64,000 nt of DNA from the NCBI GenBank assembly GCA_947579665.1, contig OX388350.1, forward strand, positions 3,658,001 to 3,722,000, read 5' to 3'. Positions 62,685 through 64,000 of this stretch are shown piece after piece (positions within the stretch are counted from its first letter, which is position 1; every line of letters starts with the position of its first letter). This DNA is from Sympetrum striolatum (Eukaryota > Arthropoda > Insecta > Odonata > Libellulidae). The notes below the pieces were generated by a model that searched no databases, was not told the DNA's origin, and saw only the letters and a list, made by a program, of their open reading frames with translations. The translations under genes were made by a program, and so were the position numbers.

Positions 62685-63619
62685 GCATCTCATTTTTTAT
62701 TAACGACATTTTATCGAGATATGGTAGAAAAAAGCTATAAAAATGGATAATTTTAGCGAAATTTCGATTTTTTTCCTCATTTTGCCTTTAATTCCGACAT
62801 TTTATCATGATATGCTCGAAAAAAGCAATGAAAACGGATATTTTATCAAAAATCTATTTGTTTTCCCATTATTTTCTTTAAATTCCCACATTTTATCAAG
62901 ATATGATCGAAAAGAGCATCAAGAACGGATAATTTTATCGAAATTTCAATTTTTTTCCTCTTTTTTGCCTTATTTCCAACATTTTAACGAGATATGATCA
63001 AAAAGCAACGAGAACGGATAATCTTAATGTAATTTCAATTTTTTTCCTCGTTTTTGCCTTAATTACCGATATTTTATCGAGATATGATAGAAAAATGCAA
63101 CATAAACGTATAATTGAAGAGAAATTTCAATTTTTTTCTCAATTTTGCCATATTTTCGTCATTTTATTCATATATGATCGAAAAAAGCAACGAAAAAGAA
63201 TAATTTTACCGCGATTTCGTGTTTTATCTCTACTTTGCCTTAAGAATCGTCATTTTATCGAGATATGATGGATGAAAAGCAACGAAAACGGATAATTTTA
63301 TCGAAAATTCAATTTTTTCCACATGTGAGCCTTATTTTCGACATTTTATAAAGATATGATCTAGATAAGCAAAGAAAGCAGATATTTTTTTAGCGAAATT
63401 TCAATTTTTTTTTCTTTTTTCTTTATTTTCGACATTTTATCGAGATATGATTGAAAAAAGCTACGAAAACGGATAATTTAATCGAAATTTCAAATATTTT
63501 CCTCTTTTTTTCTTTATTTCCAACATTTTATCGAGATATGATTGAAAACAGCTGCGAAAACGGATAATTTTAGCGAAATTTCAATTTTTTCACTCTATTT
63601 TTCCTTTATTTCCGACATT
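62685..63619 (-). repeat. Family B inverted satellite (copy 5)
   Basis: Same boundaries and unit order as copies 3 and 4, with more private substitutions (for example TAATTTTACCGCG near 63200). Confidence 0.9.
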
Positions 63620-64000
63620 GACCTCGAGGAGTCAACCTTCCAGAGTCGACCCTTTGGAGAAGACCACCAGGAGTCAAAATCCTGGAGTCAATCTCCCGGA
63701 TTCCACCTCCCGGATTCCACCTCCCGGAGTCAACCTGACGATGTCGATCTCTGGTTATTGACTTCGGGCCATAGACCTCGGGCCATAGACCTCGGGCCTT
63801 CGACCTCAGGTCATCAACCTCGGGTCATTCACCTCGGGTCATCTACCTCGGGTCATCTACCTCGGGTCCTAGACCGTAAGTCATCCTAGAATCGACGTCC
63901 TGGAGTCGACGTCCCGGAGTCGACCACCCGGAGTAGACCTACCGGAGTCGACCTCCAGGTGTCGTTCTCCCGGATTCGACCTCCCGGAGTCGACCTCCTT
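63620..64000. repeat. Family C 14-bp minisatellite (copy 5, cut by the window end)
   Basis: First 381 bp of the array, with an extra GGGCCATAGACCTC unit near 63780 compared with the other copies. Type 1 units continue to the last base of the window. Confidence 0.92.

Overview
This window is non-coding repetitive DNA from a eukaryotic nuclear genome. I found no credible protein-coding gene, rRNA or tRNA. The very AT-rich tandem satellite, (CA)n and (TA)n microsatellites, a LINE-like 3' tail with a (TATC)n end, and rolling-circle-type non-autonomous elements point to an animal, most likely an invertebrate and perhaps an arthropod. The species cannot be fixed from the sequence. It looks like heterochromatin or a similar satellite-rich domain.

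Four repeat families make up almost everything. Family A is a direct-oriented satellite with a monomer of about 92 bp. Each monomer carries one TTTTGATCAAAA palindrome and about nine A/T tracts spaced close to one helical turn. Family B has a period of about 90-92 bp and is a diverged, inverted relative of A: it aligns to the reverse complement of A along nearly its full length. Family C is a GC-richer 14-bp minisatellite with two interleaved unit types. Family H is a mobile element of about 0.9-2.3 kb. It has a 5' subterminal 14-mer repeated in inverted form at the 3' end, a 3' terminal hairpin, internal tandem units of exactly 317 bp and a (CA)n tract. This architecture resembles non-autonomous Helentron/HINE (DINE-1-like) elements.

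Layout: 1-1209 A; 1210-2234 B; 2235-3028 C; 3029-23094 a long A array with nested higher-order repeats, including three copies of a module that carries a fossil LINE tail; 23095-23871 B; 23872-24666 C; 24667-28587 A; 28588-29523 B; 29524-30346 C; 30347-47395 thirteen H elements separated by 0 to about 6 A monomers; 47396-49477 A; 49478-50413 B; 50414-51193 C; 51194-62122 six more H copies with A spacers, including two longer variants with an otherwise unrelated 5' segment; 62123-62684 A; 62685-63619 B; 63620-64000 C, which runs off the window.

The main observation is register. All 19 H copies are in one orientation. Seventeen begin at the same base of the 92-bp monomer, just after GGAAAAAA, and many spacers fit 92n+5 bp, including n=0. 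This suggests either a strongly constrained target site or, more likely, amplification of H plus satellite as one composite higher-order repeat. The A-B-C cassette recurs five times, and large duplicated blocks at offsets of about 8.25, 9.01 and 7.4 kb show repeated segmental amplification.
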